Below are positions 22,316-31,982 of a stretch of DNA of 64,000 bases, piece after piece. Within the stretch, counting starts at the first letter, position 1, and each line of letters opens with the position of its first letter. The notes beneath the pieces are model-generated. The model did not search any database. It was not told the DNA's origin and was given only the letters and a program-made list of their open reading frames with translations. Made by a program: the position numbers and the translations under genes. This DNA is from Citrobacter sp. Awk 4 (GTDB taxonomy: Bacteria > Pseudomonadota > Gammaproteobacteria > Enterobacterales > Enterobacteriaceae), in assembly GCF_028069725.1 (NCBI RefSeq), contig NZ_JANEWG010000017.1:1-64000 (forward strand), given 5' to 3'.

Positions 22316-23707
22316 ATGAATTTTCCATTAATTGCGAACATCGTGGTGTTCGTTGTGTTGCTGTTTGTGCTGGCGCAAGCCCGTCATAAACAGTGGAGTC
22401 TGGCAAAGAAAGTACTGGTGGGTCTGGTTATGGGCGTGGTCTTTGGCCTTGCCCTGCATACGATTTACGGGTCTGACAGCCAGGTCTTAAAAGATTCAGT
22501 TCAGTGGTTCAACATTGTCGGTAACGGCTATGTACAACTGCTACAAATGATTGTTATGCCGCTGGTGTTCGCTTCTATCCTGAGCGCAGTAGCACGCCTT
22601 CATAACGCCTCTCAACTGGGAAAAATCAGTTTTCTGACCATCGGGACTTTGCTGTTCACCACGCTGATTGCCGCACTGGTGGGGGTACTGGTGACCAATT
22701 TGTTTGGTCTGACGGCTGAAGGTCTGGTTCAGGGTGGCGCAGAAACCGCGCGTCTGACTGCGATTGAAACCAACTATGTGGGCAAAGTGGCCGACCTCAG
22801 CGTACCGCAGCTGGTGTTGTCGTTCATCCCGAAAAACCCGTTTGCCGACCTGACCGGAGCGAACCCGACCTCTATCATCAGCGTGGTCATTTTCGCTGCG
22901 TTCCTCGGCGTTGCGGCGCTGAAACTGCTGAAAGATGACGCACCGAAAGGCGAACGCGTGTTAACCGCCATCGATACCCTGCAAAGTTGGGTGATGAAAC
23001 TGGTACGTCTGGTGATGCAGTTAACGCCTTATGGTGTGCTGGCGCTGATGACCAAAGTCGTGGCGGGCTCTAACCTGCAGGACATCATCAAACTGGGAAG
23101 CTTTGTTGTGGCGTCCTATCTTGGCCTGGCGATTATGTTTGCCGTACACGGCGTTCTGCTTGGCGTCAACGGCGTCAGCCCGCTGAAATATTTCCGCAAA
23201 GTGTGGCCGGTCCTGACCTTTGCCTTTACCAGCCGTTCCAGCGCAGCGTCTATTCCGTTGAACGTTGAAGCGCAAACGCGTCGTCTGGGCGTACCGGAAT
23301 CTATTGCCAGCTTTGCGGCCTCTTTTGGCGCGACAATTGGTCAGAACGGTTGTGCGGGTCTGTACCCGGCAATGCTGGCCGTGATGGTGGCGCCTACCGT
23401 TGGGATTAACCCGTTGGATCCCGTATGGATTGCCACGCTGGTTGGTATTGTCACAGTAAGCTCTGCGGGTGTTGCGGGTGTGGGTGGCGGTGCGACGTTT
23501 GCAGCGTTGATCGTTCTGCCTGCGATGGGACTGCCAGTCACGCTGGTTGCCCTGCTGATTTCCGTCGAACCGCTGATCGATATGGGACGTACTGCGCTGA
23601 ATGTCAGTGGTTCAATGACGGCCGGCACCCTGACCAGTCAATGGCTGAAGCAAACGGATAAAACCATTCTGGACAGCGAGGATGATGCCGAACTGGCTCA
23701 CCACTAA
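22316..23707 (+). CDS. tcyP: L-cystine:cation symporter TcyP (YdjN)
   Basis: Inner membrane carrier of the dicarboxylate/amino acid:cation symporter (SLC1) family, 463 residues as in E. coli. Many hydrophobic segments occur; the two re-entrant hairpin regions with Ser-rich and [10 protein letters not shown]-type motifs lie near 300-350 and 380-400. It imports cystine, and in E. coli is sulfur-regulated through CysB. The start has GGAGAACGGGG upstream. Confidence 0.96.
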   Translation: MNFPLIANIVVFVVLLFVLAQARHKQWSLAKKVLVGLVMGVVFGLALHTIYGSDSQVLKDSVQWFNIVGNGYVQLLQMIVMPLVFASILSAVARLHNASQLGKISFLTIGTLLFTTLIAALVGVLVTNLFGLTAEGLVQGGAETARLTAIETNYVGKVADLSVPQLVLSFIPKNPFADLTGANPTSIISVVIFAAFLGVAALKLLKDDAPKGERVLTAIDTLQSWVMKLVRLVMQLTPYGVLALMTKVVAGSNLQDIIKLGSFVVASYLGLAIMFAVHGVLLGVNGVSPLKYFRKVWPVLTFAFTSRSSAASIPLNVEAQTRRLGVPESIASFAASFGATIGQNGCAGLYPAMLAVMVAPTVGINPLDPVWIATLVGIVTVSSAGVAGVGGGATFAALIVLPAMGLPVTLVALLISVEPLIDMGRTALNVSGSMTAGTLTSQWLKQTDKTILDSEDDAELAHH

Positions 23708-23726
23708 TTCATACCCATGATGTGTA

Positions 23727-23762
23727 AAAACCGCCTGTATCCCCTACAGGCGGTTTTTTTAT
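23727..23762 (+). terminator. Intrinsic terminator after tcyP
   Basis: The stem CCGCCTGTA / TACAGGCGG is preceded by A and followed by eight T. It stands between tcyP and convergent cedA and could serve both. Confidence 0.92.
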
Positions 23763-23768
23763 ATCCCT

Positions 23769-24011
23769 TTATTCTGCCAGCTCGTTTTCCTGGCGGATCT
23801 GATTTGCCCAGCGCTGCGCCGACTCCGGAACGGTAAACGCAGGCGATCGCTGAAACGACTCCCCTATTAAGACAAATGCGACGTATTTTCCACGCAAAAT
23901 CCACACGTCACGAAATGCGTCCATTTTCATCGCGTGTTCCGGCGGCGCTGGCTCCACGCGAGGAACATAGCTGATAACCGGGCGATTTTGTTGGCGAAGA
24001 GGTTTCATCAT
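23769..24011 (-). CDS. cedA: Cell division modulator CedA
   Basis: Small DNA-binding protein of 80 residues; residues 17-75 (ISYVPRVEPAPPEH...SAQRWANQIRQ) match E. coli CedA closely. CedA was found as a multicopy activator of cell division in over-replicating dnaAcos cells, and it also binds RNA polymerase. The start is uncertain by one codon because ATG ATG occurs at 24011 and 24008, and no strong ribosome site is visible; 24011 gives the E. coli length. katE, its E. coli neighbour, is absent. Confidence 0.9.
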   Translation of the reverse strand: MMKPLRQQNRPVISYVPRVEPAPPEHAMKMDAFRDVWILRGKYVAFVLIGESFQRSPAFTVPESAQRWANQIRQENELAE

Positions 24012-24176
24012 CAGTTGTTTCACTAAAGGCAAATTCAAAAAATCAGAAAAACACTATCTTAGCCGATTTTGCCCACCGGCGTCCTGTCCTGCGTGCGCAG
24101 TGACACACATCGAGGCGATTGCAGGCGAGAGAGTTGAAGGGGAAATAGCGAGCAGCAAACATAAACCGTGGGTGAA

Positions 24177-24206
24177 AGAAAAAAATGCGGCGCCTTATCG
24201 CGCCGC
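24177..24206 (-). terminator. Intrinsic terminator of the chb operon
   Basis: On the minus strand GCGGCGC-GATAAG-GCGCCGC is followed by a T-rich run (A-rich on plus, 24177-24185). It lies 12 bp after the chbG stop. Confidence 0.9.
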
Positions 24207-24217
24207 AAACTCAGGCT

Positions 24218-24976
24218 CTACACATCAAGAAAACTGCCGAGACGATACCCACGTTCCGCAATGGCATTTTTCAATGACGGGGACGTAAGCACATCAAGCT
24301 CAGTCAAGCGGGGGTAACAATAGGCGCTCTGACGAAGAGTATTGTCGACAAAGGCCGGATGACACATAACTTCAAGCGATGACTCGCCTCTTCCCGCAGA
24401 AGCGTCAAGCACCTGCAAAAAGAGTGATTCTGAAATCGCCTCACCATAAAACTCGCTGCTAAACCCTTGCGGGCTTCGCAGCGCCACCGGCAAATCGGTA
24501 TCTTTAAATACCGTCTGGCGATCAATTCGCAATGCAACGCCCTGTTGTGCGGCAAAATGCGCCACCAGCGGGAAAAGTTGCGGGAACATATGGACATGGT
24601 GATGGCTGTCCAGATGCGTTGGCGCTTTACCAAACAGTTCTATAAAACGCTGATACTGACATTCCAGTTCATGGGAAATTTCGTCCAGTGGCAAAGCGTC
24701 TTCTTCCGCCATCTGCCAGATCCATTTCCCCAGACGGCCATCACGGGCAAGCCCTGGCATCTGCGTTAACGGTTTCCCCAGCGTCAGAACAAAATGCATC
24801 CCCACCGCAAGTTCAGGGACTTCACGGCGAAGCTGAACAGCATGATCGATAGCGTCACCATTGACCAGCGCAGTCGTGGAGGTGACTACGCCATGACGAA
24901 AACTGTCCACAATGCCGTAGTTTTGCCCTTTGCTTAGACCAAAATCATCCGCATTTACAATCAATAAGCGTTCCAT
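24218..24976 (-). CDS. chbG: Chitooligosaccharide deacetylase ChbG
   Basis: YdjC-family carbohydrate deacetylase, 252 residues (E. coli 249). The metal-site motifs NADDFG (about 8-13) and [12 protein letters not shown] (about 118-129) are intact. It removes one acetyl group from chitobiose-6-P or chitotriose-6-P, the product being both the inducer recognised by ChbR and the substrate of ChbF. AGAGG lies 6 bases before ATG 24976; the earlier in-frame start adds MA. Last gene of chbBCARFG. Confidence 0.95.
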   Translation of the reverse strand: MERLLIVNADDFGLSKGQNYGIVDSFRHGVVTSTTALVNGDAIDHAVQLRREVPELAVGMHFVLTLGKPLTQMPGLARDGRLGKWIWQMAEEDALPLDEISHELECQYQRFIELFGKAPTHLDSHHHVHMFPQLFPLVAHFAAQQGVALRIDRQTVFKDTDLPVALRSPQGFSSEFYGEAISESLFLQVLDASAGRGESSLEVMCHPAFVDNTLRQSAYCYPRLTELDVLTSPSLKNAIAERGYRLGSFLDV

Positions 24977-24988
24977 AGCCAACCTCTG

Positions 24989-26338
24989 TTAATGTTCTTT
25001 GAGCTTTTCAACGCAGTCGGCAAAATGAGGCAGCCACTTTTCATGCGCCAGAATCAGTTCACGTGCCAGGCTTTCCGCATCACGGTCAGAATGCACCAGC
25101 GGGCTCAGGTTAAGCGCCAGCAAGACATCATTAAATTCGCCACTCAGCGCCGCCTTACTTGCCGCGACTTCAAACCCTTTAATGGTATAGATAAGTCCCA
25201 GCACTTTCTCGTCAAAATGCGTAATACGCGGATGTGGCGTTGCGCCATTGCGTCCTAACGTACAGGTCATTTCCACCGCCCAGTCAGCCGGAATATTATC
25301 GACATGCCCATGATGCGGGATGTTGACATAATGTTCAGTCTGTTTGTCATTATAAATTGCGTTAATCACTTCACAGGCGGCGTCGGAATAATATGCCCCA
25401 CCGCGCTGTTCAAGCTCTTTCGGCTTCACATTAAGTTCTGGATTTTTATAAAGGTCAAAAAGTTGTTTCTCCACTTTCTGCACCACCTGAGCGCGAGCGC
25501 CACCTTTATAATATTCGCCTAATTCAATGGCCAGCATCTCTTTCTGTTTGAAGTAATACAGCAGATAAGAACACGGCAGCAGATTCAGAGAACGAATTAA
25601 ACCTTCGCTAAACGGCAGGTCGAAAATATTCTTCACCGTTGAGGCTTTCAACTCACCGGAGGCGACACCGTCGAGAAGCTCAGCAAACCGTGATTCACCG
25701 TTCACCAGCACATCTTTAATAAAGACCATATGGTTCAAACCAAACAGGTCAATAGACAGGTCGTCATCTTCCGATAATCTCAGCACGTCATTAATAAACA
25801 TCTTCATGCCAACCGGAATATTACACACGCCAATAAATTTCTTGAAGCTGGTGTGTCGATAAACGGCTTCAGTCACCATTCCTGCCGGGTTGGTAAAGTT
25901 AATCACCCATGCATTCGGGCAGAGTTCCTCCACATCTTTGATGATGTCGAAAATAACCGGAATAGTTCGCAGCCCTTTGAACAAACCGCCTGCACCATTG
26001 GTCTCCTGACCAAGATACCCCTGACTGAGTGGAATGCGTTCATCCAGTTCGCGGGCTTTCAGTTGTCCCACGCGCAATTGGGTCGTGACAAAGTCAGCCC
26101 CTTTTAACGCTTCACGGCGGTCAAGAGTTTTAAACAATTTCATCGGCACGCCAGCTTTGTCGATCATTCGCTGGCAAAGATCAAAAATAATGTCCAGCTT
26201 CTCTTTACCACCGTCAACATCGACCAACCATAATTCGGACACCGGTAATTCGTGATAGCGCTTAATAAAGCCTTCAAGTAATTCAGGGGTGTAGCTGCTC
26301 CCGCCACCAATGGTGACGATCTTTAATTTCTGGCTCAT
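24989..26338 (-). CDS. chbF: 6-phospho-beta-glucosidase ChbF (GH4)
   Basis: Family 4 glycosidase of 449 residues that uses NAD+ and a divalent metal, hydrolysing phosphorylated chitobiose/cellobiose. The NAD-binding TIGGGSSYTPEL is at about 8-19; NFTNPAGMV, the metal-ligand Cys in GVCNIP (about 171) and His in GLNHM (about 202) are visible. AAGGGAG before ATG 26338 and family alignment fix the start; the ORF is open 31 codons further upstream. Follows chbR. Confidence 0.96.
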   Translation of the reverse strand: MSQKLKIVTIGGGSSYTPELLEGFIKRYHELPVSELWLVDVDGGKEKLDIIFDLCQRMIDKAGVPMKLFKTLDRREALKGADFVTTQLRVGQLKARELDERIPLSQGYLGQETNGAGGLFKGLRTIPVIFDIIKDVEELCPNAWVINFTNPAGMVTEAVYRHTSFKKFIGVCNIPVGMKMFINDVLRLSEDDDLSIDLFGLNHMVFIKDVLVNGESRFAELLDGVASGELKASTVKNIFDLPFSEGLIRSLNLLPCSYLLYYFKQKEMLAIELGEYYKGGARAQVVQKVEKQLFDLYKNPELNVKPKELEQRGGAYYSDAACEVINAIYNDKQTEHYVNIPHHGHVDNIPADWAVEMTCTLGRNGATPHPRITHFDEKVLGLIYTIKGFEVAASKAALSGEFNDVLLALNLSPLVHSDRDAESLARELILAHEKWLPHFADCVEKLKEH

Positions 26339-26464
26339 AATATCTCCCTTCAGTGTAAAAACACTGGCGTGTATTATGCTTCGCCCTAATACGGGACAGT
26401 CGCATGGCGTCCCGGCATTATTTTCGGGCAAGCTTTAAAATAATTGAGTCGAACAAATAAATCG

Positions 26465-27307
26465 TTATTGATTTATTTCAGTCAATCTTTTTCGGTAGCT
26501 ATTCGGCGTAAATGATGTCAGCTTTTTAAAGGTTTTAATGAACAAGCTTGGGCTACTGTATCCCGCTTCATAAGCGATATCTGTCACCGAATAGTTGGTC
26601 ATTTCCAGCTGTTTTTTCGCAAAGTTGATACGGATTTCATTAATTATCTGCATCGGCGTTTTGCTGTAATACCGCTGGGTCGCGCGGGTCAGATACTCCT
26701 GGGATTTTGCGGACAGGTGTACCATATTTTCCAGCGCGTTTTCGCCAAACCGCGTTTTGTCGTGCATCGCCTCCACGGTGGCTTTAAGCCATTGTGGAAT
26801 ATCGCCAATCACCTGCTCTTCCCGGTGGTGCCGTAACCGATTAATGATATAGAAGGTGACCACTTCTATAAATTCATCCAGTTCGTTATCACGAAAGTTG
26901 AGCGACGCAATCACTGTCTCGATATAGGTGAGAAAGGCGCTGTTAGCGCGATACACCTGCGATGCCACAAAGCAGAACGGTAATAAAGGGTGATAATGCT
27001 GTTCAAAAAAACGTTTACTGATGCCGACATTCAGAATGCGCGTGGCGCCAAATTCATAAAAACTTTGATGGTGCGATCCCAGAGGGATAAAAACAAAGTC
27101 TCCACGCTCCAGCAACACCCGCTTGCCGTTGATCTCCTGGTAATAGCGACCGGTTAATACCAGGGTAAACTCGTAGTAATCATGCTGGTGCAGCCCACTG
27201 ACACTCTCAGTTTTGTTGTAGATAAACACATGGAAGTTTTTGCCGTTAAAAAGCTGCTGCTCAAAAGCGGTCGCAATTTCCGGTGCGTTAACCTGTAGCT
27301 GCATCAT
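26465..27307 (-). CDS. chbR: AraC-family dual regulator of chitobiose operon, ChbR
   Basis: Regulator of 280 residues. The N-terminal cupin domain contains [18 protein letters not shown] (about 38-55). Two helix-turn-helix motifs lie in the C-terminal 100 residues, with the AraC signature near [19 protein letters not shown]. It represses chb without inducer and activates it with CRP when deacetylated chitooligosaccharide phosphates are present. The gene lies inside the operon it controls. Confidence 0.96.
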   Translation of the reverse strand: MMQLQVNAPEIATAFEQQLFNGKNFHVFIYNKTESVSGLHQHDYYEFTLVLTGRYYQEINGKRVLLERGDFVFIPLGSHHQSFYEFGATRILNVGISKRFFEQHYHPLLPFCFVASQVYRANSAFLTYIETVIASLNFRDNELDEFIEVVTFYIINRLRHHREEQVIGDIPQWLKATVEAMHDKTRFGENALENMVHLSAKSQEYLTRATQRYYSKTPMQIINEIRINFAKKQLEMTNYSVTDIAYEAGYSSPSLFIKTFKKLTSFTPNSYRKRLTEINQ

Positions 27308-27318
27308 ATTACCCCTCG

Positions 27319-27666
27319 CTATTTCAACTTCTCGTGAAGCTCTATCAACTCGGTGACCAGTTCACGCGCCAGCATTGACGTCATCAGGTGGTCCTGAGCA
27401 TGCACCAGCACCAGACTGACTTTCATTTTACCTTCACCCTGATCGCCTTCAATCAGTTTCGTCTGTACAAGATGCGCTTCATTGAGCGCCATGCGTGACT
27501 GCTCCATCATCGCTTTTGCGGCTTCAAAATCACCCTGCTTGGCCTGCTTAAGCGCGGCGTATGCCAGGCTGCGCGCCTGACCCGAATTGATGATAAGCCC
27601 CATCACCACTTCTTCAAGTTCTTCCGCTTCTGACTGCGTATCCACAATATTTTCGAGATCGATCAT
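27319..27666 (-). CDS. chbA: PTS N,N'-diacetylchitobiose-specific EIIA component
   Basis: Lactose/cellobiose-type EIIA of 115 residues, all-helical and trimeric in family members. The phosphorylated His is in [13 protein letters not shown] (about 87-99). It passes phosphate from HPr to ChbB. ATG 27666 is the family start; the longer frame to 27714 overlaps the end of chbC spacing and lacks support. Confidence 0.96.
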   Translation of the reverse strand: MIDLENIVDTQSEAEELEEVVMGLIINSGQARSLAYAALKQAKQGDFEAAKAMMEQSRMALNEAHLVQTKLIEGDQGEGKMKVSLVLVHAQDHLMTSMLARELVTELIELHEKLK

Positions 27667-27715
27667 AATCCGTCCTCTGGTTTGTCCCGGCATGGCTGGC
27701 CATGCCGGACTCAAT

Positions 27716-29074
27716 TTAGAATTTCAGTGCGTTGGCAATATCTTCTTCGCTTTCTTCTTCATCAATCGCGTTCTGTGCCTTGTTGGCAACTACCACGAAC
27801 GGCAGATAAATCAGCGTGGCAACGCCTAAGTTGAACAGTGCGACCAGCAGAGCAGCGACACTACCGTTAGTGTTAAAGAATGCCCCTAACCCGGTTGGCA
27901 TCGTCCACGGCGCGATGTTGGTAATCGGCGGGATAATCCCCATGTAATAGGCCACCAGCGTGATACCGGCCAGAATCGGTTGTACCAGGATGAATGGAAT
28001 AAACATCACCGGGTTCATGATAATTGGCAAACCAAACAGGATCGGTTCGTTAATCTGGAAGATACCGGAAGGCAGCGCCAGTTTCGCAACCTGACGATAA
28101 TCCGCACGACGCGATGCCAGGAAGATAGCAATAATCAGACCCAGAGTTGCCCCGCTGCCGCCGAGGAAGATGTAGGAGTCCAGCATGGGTTTTGCCCACA
28201 CATGGAACGTCTTACCGGCTTCCAGCGCCGCATCTACGGAACCAAACTGTTGGTAGATTGCGATGTTTTCCAGAGCCCAGGGGGTCATGATGCCGCTGTC
28301 CAGCGCTGTCAGCGCCAGTGAACCGTGAATACCGAAGAACCACAGCAGCGGAACAAAAAGAACATATGCCCACCCCACCACACTGCCCAGCGACGCCAGC
28401 GGTGTAGAAATGGTGTCCATAATAATCTGGTGGAAGTTTGAACCGTAATTCGACAGCGCCCAGGCAATGATCCCCATAATAGAGAGAATAATGAAACCTG
28501 GAATTAATGCCGAGAATGAACGTGAAACTGAAGTAGGCACGCTGTCCGGTAATTTAATCACCCAGTTGCGGTGAACAATAAAGGTAAACATTTCGGCCAC
28601 GACCAGGCCAATAATAATACCGGAGATAATATTGGCGCCGCCTAACCAGTTTGCCCCCACCGCATAGGCTTCACCTACACTGTATGGCGTTACGGTCATA
28701 AAGGCTGCGACAGATAACAGTCCTGCGGCCAGTGAATCGACTTTACGCTCTTCTGCCAGCGCCATGCCGATAAAGAATGGCGCCATCAGGGACATAATAC
28801 CTAGCGTACCGTTATAGACGTTTCCGCCGATGCCTTTCAGACTGTTCAAATTCTCAATCGTCGATGCATCAAGCCGAATGCCTAATGAATAAAAAAACGA
28901 CCCCTCCCCAAAGCTAAGGAAAACGTTATTGATCAAGACAAACATGGCCCCGGCAAGGGTCAGCGGCATTAAGCGAATAAAGCCGTTTTTGATTGCATTG
29001 ACGTGTGGCTGCTTTCCTATTTTAACAGCGAAAGGAAGGAGTACCTTTTCAAGTGAAGCAATAGCGTTACTCAT
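27716..29074 (-). CDS. chbC: PTS N,N'-diacetylchitobiose-specific EIIC component
   Basis: Integral membrane sugar channel of the PTS Lac family, 452 residues with about ten hydrophobic segments. The conserved NEPILFG substrate-site motif is at about 340-346. Together with ChbB and ChbA it imports and phosphorylates chitobiose. Its translation start lies downstream of the ChiX pairing site in the spacer. Confidence 0.97.
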   Translation of the reverse strand: MSNAIASLEKVLLPFAVKIGKQPHVNAIKNGFIRLMPLTLAGAMFVLINNVFLSFGEGSFFYSLGIRLDASTIENLNSLKGIGGNVYNGTLGIMSLMAPFFIGMALAEERKVDSLAAGLLSVAAFMTVTPYSVGEAYAVGANWLGGANIISGIIIGLVVAEMFTFIVHRNWVIKLPDSVPTSVSRSFSALIPGFIILSIMGIIAWALSNYGSNFHQIIMDTISTPLASLGSVVGWAYVLFVPLLWFFGIHGSLALTALDSGIMTPWALENIAIYQQFGSVDAALEAGKTFHVWAKPMLDSYIFLGGSGATLGLIIAIFLASRRADYRQVAKLALPSGIFQINEPILFGLPIIMNPVMFIPFILVQPILAGITLVAYYMGIIPPITNIAPWTMPTGLGAFFNTNGSVAALLVALFNLGVATLIYLPFVVVANKAQNAIDEEESEEDIANALKF

Positions 29075-29092
29075 AGAAAAATACCCTTAAAT

Positions 29093-29113
29093 ACCGCAAT
29101 AAAATATTGCGGT
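29093..29113. repeat. Inverted repeat in the chbB-chbC spacer
   Basis: ACCGCAAT-AAAAT-ATTGCGGT forms a perfect 8-bp stem just upstream of chbC. It could shape the chbC leader or act as a weak 3'-end stabiliser for the chbB segment. Confidence 0.6.
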
Positions 29114-29121
29114 GAATGTTT

Positions 29122-29142
29122 ATGAAATAACTCTTTGACGGG
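29122..29142 (-). promoter_or_regulatory. ChiX (MicM) small-RNA pairing site in chbBC spacer
   Basis: The plus strand here reads ATGAAAT-AA-CTCTTTGACGGG; the last 12 bases equal the seed of the E. coli ChiX sRNA, and the ATGAAAT part also matches. The minus-strand mRNA is therefore complementary to ChiX. In E. coli and Salmonella this chbBC spacer acts as a decoy that traps ChiX and frees chitoporin mRNA. The sRNA gene itself is not in this window. Confidence 0.82.
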
Positions 29143-29153
29143 AAAATTTAAAA

Positions 29154-29474
29154 TTAATGCGCAGCGGCTTTTTTAATTGCTGCAACAGCAGCCTTAAGCA
29201 CGCCTAAACCATCGACTTTGCCATACAGCAGCGAGTCAATTACTTCTACAGGTTTGCCTGGCAACAAACGTTGAATTTCAGGCAACATATAAGCAATTTG
29301 AGGACCTAATAAAACGACATCTGCAACAGGTCCCTTTTCTCCGGCCAGTGTCTCAGGAAATGCTTCAATAACGACCGGAACTTCATATTTCTCAGCCTGG
29401 GCACGCATTTTCGATACCAGTAACGATGTCGACATGCCCGCAGAACAAAACAGATAAATGTGTTTCTTTTCCAT
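29154..29474 (-). CDS. chbB: PTS N,N'-diacetylchitobiose-specific EIIB component
   Basis: EIIB of 106 residues; the phosphocysteine is Cys10 in [10 protein letters not shown], and the body matches E. coli ChbB almost throughout. It transfers phosphate from ChbA to the sugar in ChbC. First gene of the operon. Start 29474 (MEKKHIY) is the family start; the frame is open five codons upstream. Confidence 0.97.
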   Translation of the reverse strand: MEKKHIYLFCSAGMSTSLLVSKMRAQAEKYEVPVVIEAFPETLAGEKGPVADVVLLGPQIAYMLPEIQRLLPGKPVEVIDSLLYGKVDGLGVLKAAVAAIKKAAAH

Positions 29475-29623
29475 AAAAACGTTCCTCATGTGCGATTATC
29501 TGTCAGCCAGACATTGCGCAAGCCTTAACCTGCATCCATGCCCTGGGTAACTTGCGTAACCGAAATTACTTTTTTAGGTGGCTGAAATGAGTATACGGTA
29601 TCGAACCTGTGGATGGTATTTCC

Positions 29624-29654
29624 TTGACCTTTCAAATTGTCTCTCATTGACCTT
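29624..29654 (-). promoter_or_regulatory. Candidate ChbR direct repeats
   Basis: TTGACCTT occurs at 29624-29631 and again at 29647-29654, on the same strand and 23 bp apart, about two helix turns. AraC-family proteins such as ChbR bind direct repeats of this spacing. They lie 150-180 bp upstream of chbB. The link to ChbR is inferred. Confidence 0.5.
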
Positions 29655-29680
29655 GCGTTATGACTACCCTCACATTTTAG

Positions 29681-29705
29681 GCAAATAATTCGCGATAATA
29701 AATAA
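29681..29705 (-). promoter_or_regulatory. Candidate NagC site upstream of chbB
   Basis: An AT-rich imperfect palindrome centred on CGCG (AATAATT-CGCG-ATAATAAAT) has the general form of NagC operators. E. coli chb is repressed by NagC; the precise match cannot be scored here. Confidence 0.4.
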
Positions 29706-29720
29706 GATTATCATCGCCAT

Positions 29721-29744
29721 AAAAAAACCGGCGCAGTGGCCGGT
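29721..29744 (-). terminator. Intrinsic terminator after osmE
   Basis: Reading on the minus strand, ACCGGC-CACTGC-GCCGGT is followed by seven T. It lies about 30 bp past the osmE stop. Confidence 0.88.
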
Positions 29745-29776
29745 TCTCTCAGATGCTCAGGCATTAGGCAGGGGGA

Positions 29777-30115
29777 CTACTTACCTGTCTGCGGGTCGGT
29801 GTCATACTCTTCACAGGTTTGGTAACCTGAGTTAATGACATGTCCGGTGTCGTCCAGCGCGACAAAATAGCTTTCTATTTTATCATCCCGTTGACCCAGA
29901 ATGTAAGTCTGGCAACTACCACGAGCATGAGTCATGCTCACTTCGGAATAAGGTTTCCCGGCAACTTGTTCAACCTGCGCCCGGCTCATACCTTTCTTCA
30001 CATCTTTGACGACAGGCTGTACAAATTGGTCTTTGGTACGATCATACGCCGTACACCCTGCCAGCATCGTCATTACGGCCGCTGCGCTTAGAATTCCTGC
30101 CATTTTCTTGTTCAT
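29777..30115 (-). CDS. osmE: Osmotically inducible lipoprotein OsmE
   Basis: Lipoprotein of 112 residues. The signal ends in lipobox LAGC (Cys20), and residues about 40-100 form an SmpA/OmlA (BamE-like) domain with [16 protein letters not shown]. Localised to the envelope, likely the inner leaflet of the outer membrane; exact role unknown. In E. coli it is induced by osmotic stress and stationary phase. Divergent from nadE. Confidence 0.95.
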   Translation of the reverse strand: MNKKMAGILSAAAVMTMLAGCTAYDRTKDQFVQPVVKDVKKGMSRAQVEQVAGKPYSEVSMTHARGSCQTYILGQRDDKIESYFVALDDTGHVINSGYQTCEEYDTDPQTGK

Positions 30116-30341
30116 TTTCCGTCCTCTTGTTTATCAGCGTGTTAGATAAGCCTGGAATACATCAAACCATTTTTCAAGCTTACTATTTCTACGATACGTG
30201 TTTCGGAAAAATCTCTTTAAACAAAATGTTCTCTTTTTAGGCCGTAAATTGCGCCACTCGCGCCAGTGAGCCTTGTCGTTTACGCAGCAAAGCGTTAGCT
30301 TTAACGCATCATGGTTATTTTAATCGTTTCGGAGGGGTTGA

Positions 30342-31178
30342 ATGACTCTGCAGCAAAAGATTATCCAGGCGCTTGGCGCAAAACCGCATATTAATGCCGA
30401 AGAAGAAATTCGCCGCAGCGTGGATTTTATCAAATCCTATCTGAGCACCTACCCCTTTTTGAAGTCGCTGGTCCTGGGGATAAGTGGCGGTCAGGACTCA
30501 ACGTTGACCGGTAAATTATGCCAGATGGCGATAACGGAGTTGCGGGAAGAAACGGGTAATACGAGTCTGCAATTTATTGCCGTGCGTCTGCCTTATGGCG
30601 TACAGGCTGATGAACAAGACTGTCAGGATGCTATCACCTTTATTCAACCTGACCGCGTATTGACCGTCAATATCAAAGGCGCGGTGCTGGCCAGCGAACA
30701 GGCGTTGCGCGAAGCGGGCATTGAGTTGAGTGATTTTGTGCGTGGCAACGAGAAAGCCCGTGAACGGATGAAAGCACAGTACAGCATCGCCGGAATGACC
30801 AGCGGCGTCGTGGTGGGGACCGATCATGCGGCAGAAGCGCTGACCGGGTTCTTTACCAAATACGGTGACGGCGGTACCGATATCAATCCTATTTTCCGAC
30901 TGAATAAGCGTCAGGGGAAGCAACTGCTTGCCGCCCTGGGCTGTCCGGAGCATTTATATAAGAAAGCGCCTACCGCCGATCTCGAAGACGATCGCCCTTC
31001 GCTTCCTGATGAAGCCGCGTTAGGCGTCACCTATGACAATATTGATGATTATCTGGAAGGCAAAACGCTGGCGGCCGAAACGGCAAAAATTATTGAAGGC
31101 TGGTATTTAAAGACGGAGCACAAGCGCCGCACACCGATTACCGTCTTTGATGATTTCTGGAAAAAAAGCGAGATCTGA
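30342..31178 (+). CDS. nadE: NH3-dependent NAD+ synthetase
   Basis: Last enzyme of NAD synthesis: adenylates nicotinate adenine dinucleotide and amidates it with ammonia. The product has 278 residues (E. coli 275). The PP-loop [15 protein letters not shown] lies at about 45-59; there is no glutaminase domain, so free ammonia is used. GGAGGGG provides a strong ribosome site. Forms a cytoplasmic homodimer. Confidence 0.98.
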   Translation: MTLQQKIIQALGAKPHINAEEEIRRSVDFIKSYLSTYPFLKSLVLGISGGQDSTLTGKLCQMAITELREETGNTSLQFIAVRLPYGVQADEQDCQDAITFIQPDRVLTVNIKGAVLASEQALREAGIELSDFVRGNEKARERMKAQYSIAGMTSGVVVGTDHAAEALTGFFTKYGDGGTDINPIFRLNKRQGKQLLAALGCPEHLYKKAPTADLEDDRPSLPDEAALGVTYDNIDDYLEGKTLAAETAKIIEGWYLKTEHKRRTPITVFDDFWKKSEI

Positions 31179-31188
31179 CCGTCACGTC

Positions 31189-31219
31189 AGGCCGGATAGC
31201 GCGTCCTCTATTCGGCCTG
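31189..31219. repeat. REP-type palindrome between nadE and ves
   Basis: AGGCCGGATAG...CTATTCGGCCT forms a stem between the two convergent genes. It follows the REP pattern but is a single degenerate unit. Confidence 0.7.
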
Positions 31220-31244
31220 CCATTGTCTGCTACGCAGTGTGAAA

Positions 31245-31820
31245 TTATTGCACCGACGCTGGCGCATGGCCCGCCAACCAGGTTATTTCGCTAAACAGCA
31301 GTTTTCCCTCAGATTTCAACAACCGCAGCGTATGCCGTCCATCATCCCAGCAGGCACCTTGATCGGCCGTCAGTAATTTTTCACCCAACTGCCAGGCCCC
31401 ACTAATGACAAACACCACGCCACCGCGTGAGCCAAATGTCGTAAAGGAGCGATCGGCGACTCTGACTTTCGCCTGGCAACAATCGCGGCGGGTCATAATA
31501 TTGAAATCCATCGACATTTTCCCCTCCGTCAGTTTCGCTTTCACCGCATGCTCGCCCGCAAAGGTAAACGGCTGATACTGTTTAAGAGTGTGGGTAAAGG
31601 TATTGCCGCCGTCCAGAGTGACCTCTCCCCCTTCCAGCAACGTAATCACGCGCTCCACCCCAGGGAAAAGCGCGAATTCGCCGTTTCCGGCAATGGAAGC
31701 AATGCTCGCACGCCAGTGAAAATCACGTGTTGCCGGAGGAAAACAGCAAATTTCTCGCGTTTCACCCGCCCCATTACGCCAGAGGTTTACCGGCATTTTA
31801 CGGATATCAAAGTATTCCAT
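31245..31820 (-). CDS. ves: Cold- and stress-inducible HutD-family protein Ves
   Basis: Cupin-fold HutD/Ves protein of 191 residues, starting [24 protein letters not shown], where [11 protein letters not shown] is the family signature. No catalytic function is established; HutD relatives are linked to histidine utilisation, but no hut genes are nearby. Start 31820 follows AGGAGTGACG. In E. coli cho lies between nadE and ves; here it is missing. Confidence 0.9.
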   Translation of the reverse strand: MEYFDIRKMPVNLWRNGAGETREICCFPPATRDFHWRASIASIAGNGEFALFPGVERVITLLEGGEVTLDGGNTFTHTLKQYQPFTFAGEHAVKAKLTEGKMSMDFNIMTRRDCCQAKVRVADRSFTTFGSRGGVVFVISGAWQLGEKLLTADQGACWDDGRHTLRLLKSEGKLLFSEITWLAGHAPASVQ

Positions 31821-31910
31821 CGTCACTCCTGAAAGATGCGATGCGCCAAATCATGCACGGTATCGTTATCGGCAGCAGTGAGGATTTACCTTAGTGAGAA
31901 ATAAAGAAAA

Positions 31911-31962
31911 ACCGCCGACCCTGTCCACCTCGTAAAAACGTGTTGTGGACAGGGCCGGCGGT
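31911..31962 (-). terminator. Long-stem terminator after spy
   Basis: An 18-bp stem with one mismatch (ACCGCCGACCCTGTCCAC against its complement at 31945-31962) is followed on the minus strand by TTTTTCTTT. It is unusually long for an intrinsic terminator and lies 21 bp past the spy stop. Confidence 0.88.
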
Positions 31963-31982
31963 CTTGAATGTTGACTGCGAGA

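Larger units (their letters stand above)
29475..29776. other. chb operon control region
   Basis: This 302-bp gap between chbB and osmE holds the chb promoter. Two direct copies of TTGACCTT (29624, 29647) resemble operators of an AraC-type regulator, and a NagC-like site is near 29681-29705. The osmE terminator closes the far end. No gene is visible. Confidence 0.6.

Noticed and set aside
24012-24217. Possible remnant of katE between cedA and chbG
   Set aside because: I could not find any catalase-like stretch in any frame; only the chb terminator is recognisable.
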